This document shows, piece after piece, positions 32,189 through 33,461 of a stretch of 33,461 nucleotides of DNA; position 1 is the stretch's first letter, and each line of letters begins with the position of its first letter. Below the pieces are notes generated by a model that saw only the letters and a program-made list of their open reading frames with translations, was not told where the DNA came from and searched no databases. The translations under genes were made by a program, and so were the position numbers. Origin of the DNA: Nannochloropsis salina CCMP1776 (taxonomy: Eukaryota; Sar; Eustigmatophyceae; Eustigmatales; Monodopsidaceae); the NCBI GenBank assembly GCA_004565275.1, contig SDOX01000113.1:971-34431 (forward strand). The letters run 5' to 3'.

Positions 32189-33427
32189 ATGACAGTCGGG
32201 AAAATTGAATCCCCCTCGACACCTGCGTCGGAAGATGCAGAGGTACTTGGGGAGGGGGACGCTGCAAGGGGAGAGAATTATCAAGAAGAAAAAGCAGAGA
32301 AGACGTCGACACTGCCGAAGGAGGTGTTTTGGGAAGAGAAGCACGTTTGCTTTATACGCGGCTTGGTGGAAAAGACTGATTCCTTCGAGCACGTGGTCAT
32401 GGAGCACTTGAAGGTATGTCCCGTGCACGGAAGAACACCCCTGTATAAATTATTATTTATTTATTATTTGTCCTCTAAATTAACTATTTGCAGTCCATCC
32501 CTCCCTGTCCCCCTTCCTCGCCCCCCCTCCCTCCTTCCTCTCCACCCTCACTATTGTTCCTCGTCTTTCCCTCCTTCCCTCTGCAGATGTCCGCAGTGTA
32601 CTGGGCCCTGATGGGGATGGCGTTGATGGGTCGTAATTTAGAAGAAGAGATGGAGTTGAGCGAGATCGTGGAATGGGTTCTGGGATGCCAGCACCCAAAC
32701 GGCGGGTAAGACGAGGCTTTCCCCATCCACCCTTTTTTCCCTTCCTCCTGCAACAGCGCTCCAATTTGTGGAACTTTTGCCAATATGTGTCTGTCGTTTT
32801 CGTGTTCTCTCCCTCTCTCTTACCCTTCCTCCTCTCCCTCCCCTCCTTCCTGCCTCCCTCCTCCCTTCCTTCTTTCCCTCCTTCCCTCCCTCCCTCCTCC
32901 CCTCCCTCCCTCCCTCCCTCACTCCCTCCCTCCCTCTTTCCCTCCAGCTTCGGCGGCAACCAAGGGCATGACCCCCACCTTCTCTACACCTTGTCAGCCG
33001 TGCAGATCCTCGCCATCGCGGATGCACTCGAGAAGATCGATCAGGACCGGGTGGCGAGCTACGTCCTAGGGTTGCAGCAGGTGCCGAGGGAGGGAGGGAA
33101 GGAGGGAGGGAAGGAGGGAGGGGAGGGGCGGGACGAATCCGACGATGGACGTGCTAAATCCATCTTGGGGCTGAGTCCTGACCATGCGTGAGGCCTCCCC
33201 CTCTTCCCGTCTCTCCGCTTGGAAGGCTCCCTCCGGCACACGACGGGCTTCAGCCAGCCTCCCACCTTCCCTCCTTCCTGTCCTTCCTCCCTCCCGCCCT
33301 CTCTCCCTCCCTCCCTCATGCCAGGCGGACGGCTCCTTCGCTGGGGACGAGTGGGGCGAGATCGATACTCGTTTCTCGTACTGCGCGCTGTCCACGCTGG
33401 CCATTATGGGGCGACTGCCTCGAGCTG
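32189..33427 (+). CDS. RABGGTB: Rab geranylgeranyltransferase (type II) beta subunit, 5' part
   Basis: Exons 32189-32413, 32587-32705, 32948-33080 and 33325-33427, with phases 0, 2 and 0 at the joins; the last ends at a donor in phase 1 and the gene runs off the right edge after about 193 codons. The ATG at 32189 ([12 protein letters not shown]) precedes a 40-residue charged leader that is longer than in animal or yeast proteins. Then come [60 protein letters not shown] and [20 protein letters not shown]. These are the prenyltransferase beta repeats, and the [14 protein letters not shown] and [16 protein letters not shown] blocks are characteristic of the RabGGTase beta subunit (yeast Bet2). 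With the alpha subunit and Rab escort protein it attaches geranylgeranyl groups to Rab GTPases. The zinc ligands would lie beyond the window. Confidence 0.93.
33086..33125 (+). repeat. (GGGA)n tract at the 5' end of RABGGTB intron 3
   Basis: GGGA/GGAA units begin 6 bases after the donor at 33081. The same intron ends with a TCCC tract (about 33263-33318) just before its acceptor at 33324. The next intron, starting at 33428, again opens with GGGA units and reaches the window edge. Confidence 0.9.
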
Positions 33428-33461
33428 GTGAGGGAGGGAGGGAGGGAGGGAGGGAGGGGCG

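Noticed and set aside
1-33461. Mobile elements (reverse transcriptase, transposase, terminal repeats)
   Set aside because: No such domains or paired terminal repeats were recognised anywhere in the window; only simple repeats and minisatellites are seen.

Overview
The window is nuclear DNA of a photosynthetic eukaryote, most likely a stramenopile alga and probably a eustigmatophyte of the Nannochloropsis/Microchloropsis kind. The reasons are: spliced genes with GT-AG introns; small, closely packed genes; two proteins with PsbP-like domains whose N-termini look like bipartite plastid presequences (one carries an A-R-A-F motif of the type used in red-derived complex plastids); and introns and flanks filled with (GGGA)n/(TCCC)n tracts. 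The species assignment is inference, not a database match.

Layout, left to right: a DUF599-like membrane protein (minus, 3' end off the left edge, 1-1839); an AT-richer gap; an unrecognised two-exon low-complexity protein (plus, 3370-4663); a PsbP/Mog1-fold-like plastid protein (plus, 5585-6700); a seven-exon class 3 lipase with signal peptide (plus, 7766-11246); a VPS37-like ESCRT-I subunit (minus, 11514-12895) head to head with a YAE1-like protein (plus, 13350-14031); an RFC5-like clamp-loader subunit (minus, 14355-17470) in which the Walker B exon cannot be found; an unrecognised multi-membrane-segment gene (minus, 18605 to about 20094); a second PsbP-like plastid protein (plus, 20410-21728); a diverged relic of a SulP transporter (about 21944-22441); an apparently complete SulP sulfate-type transporter with STAS domain (plus, 23424-26663); a START-domain protein with one predicted membrane segment (minus, 27570-30089); and the first four exons of a Rab geranylgeranyltransferase beta subunit (plus, from 32189, running off the right edge).

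These are mostly single-copy housekeeping genes and do not form one pathway. Loose themes are membrane traffic and lipid handling (VPS37, RABGGTB, START protein, lipase) and plastid lumen proteins (two PsbP-like). Exon boundaries were set by hand from GT-AG sites, reading-frame phase and family similarity. Phase closes exactly in every named gene except the unrecognised membrane gene.

Most long reading frames made of Arg-Glu-Gly-Gly or Pro-Pro-Ser-Leu repeats are translations of the purine/pyrimidine tracts and are not genes. The points most worth a second look are the missing phase-symmetric Walker B exon of RFC5, the complementary G-rich and C-rich ends of several introns, and the ungapped SulP relic upstream of the intact SulP gene.
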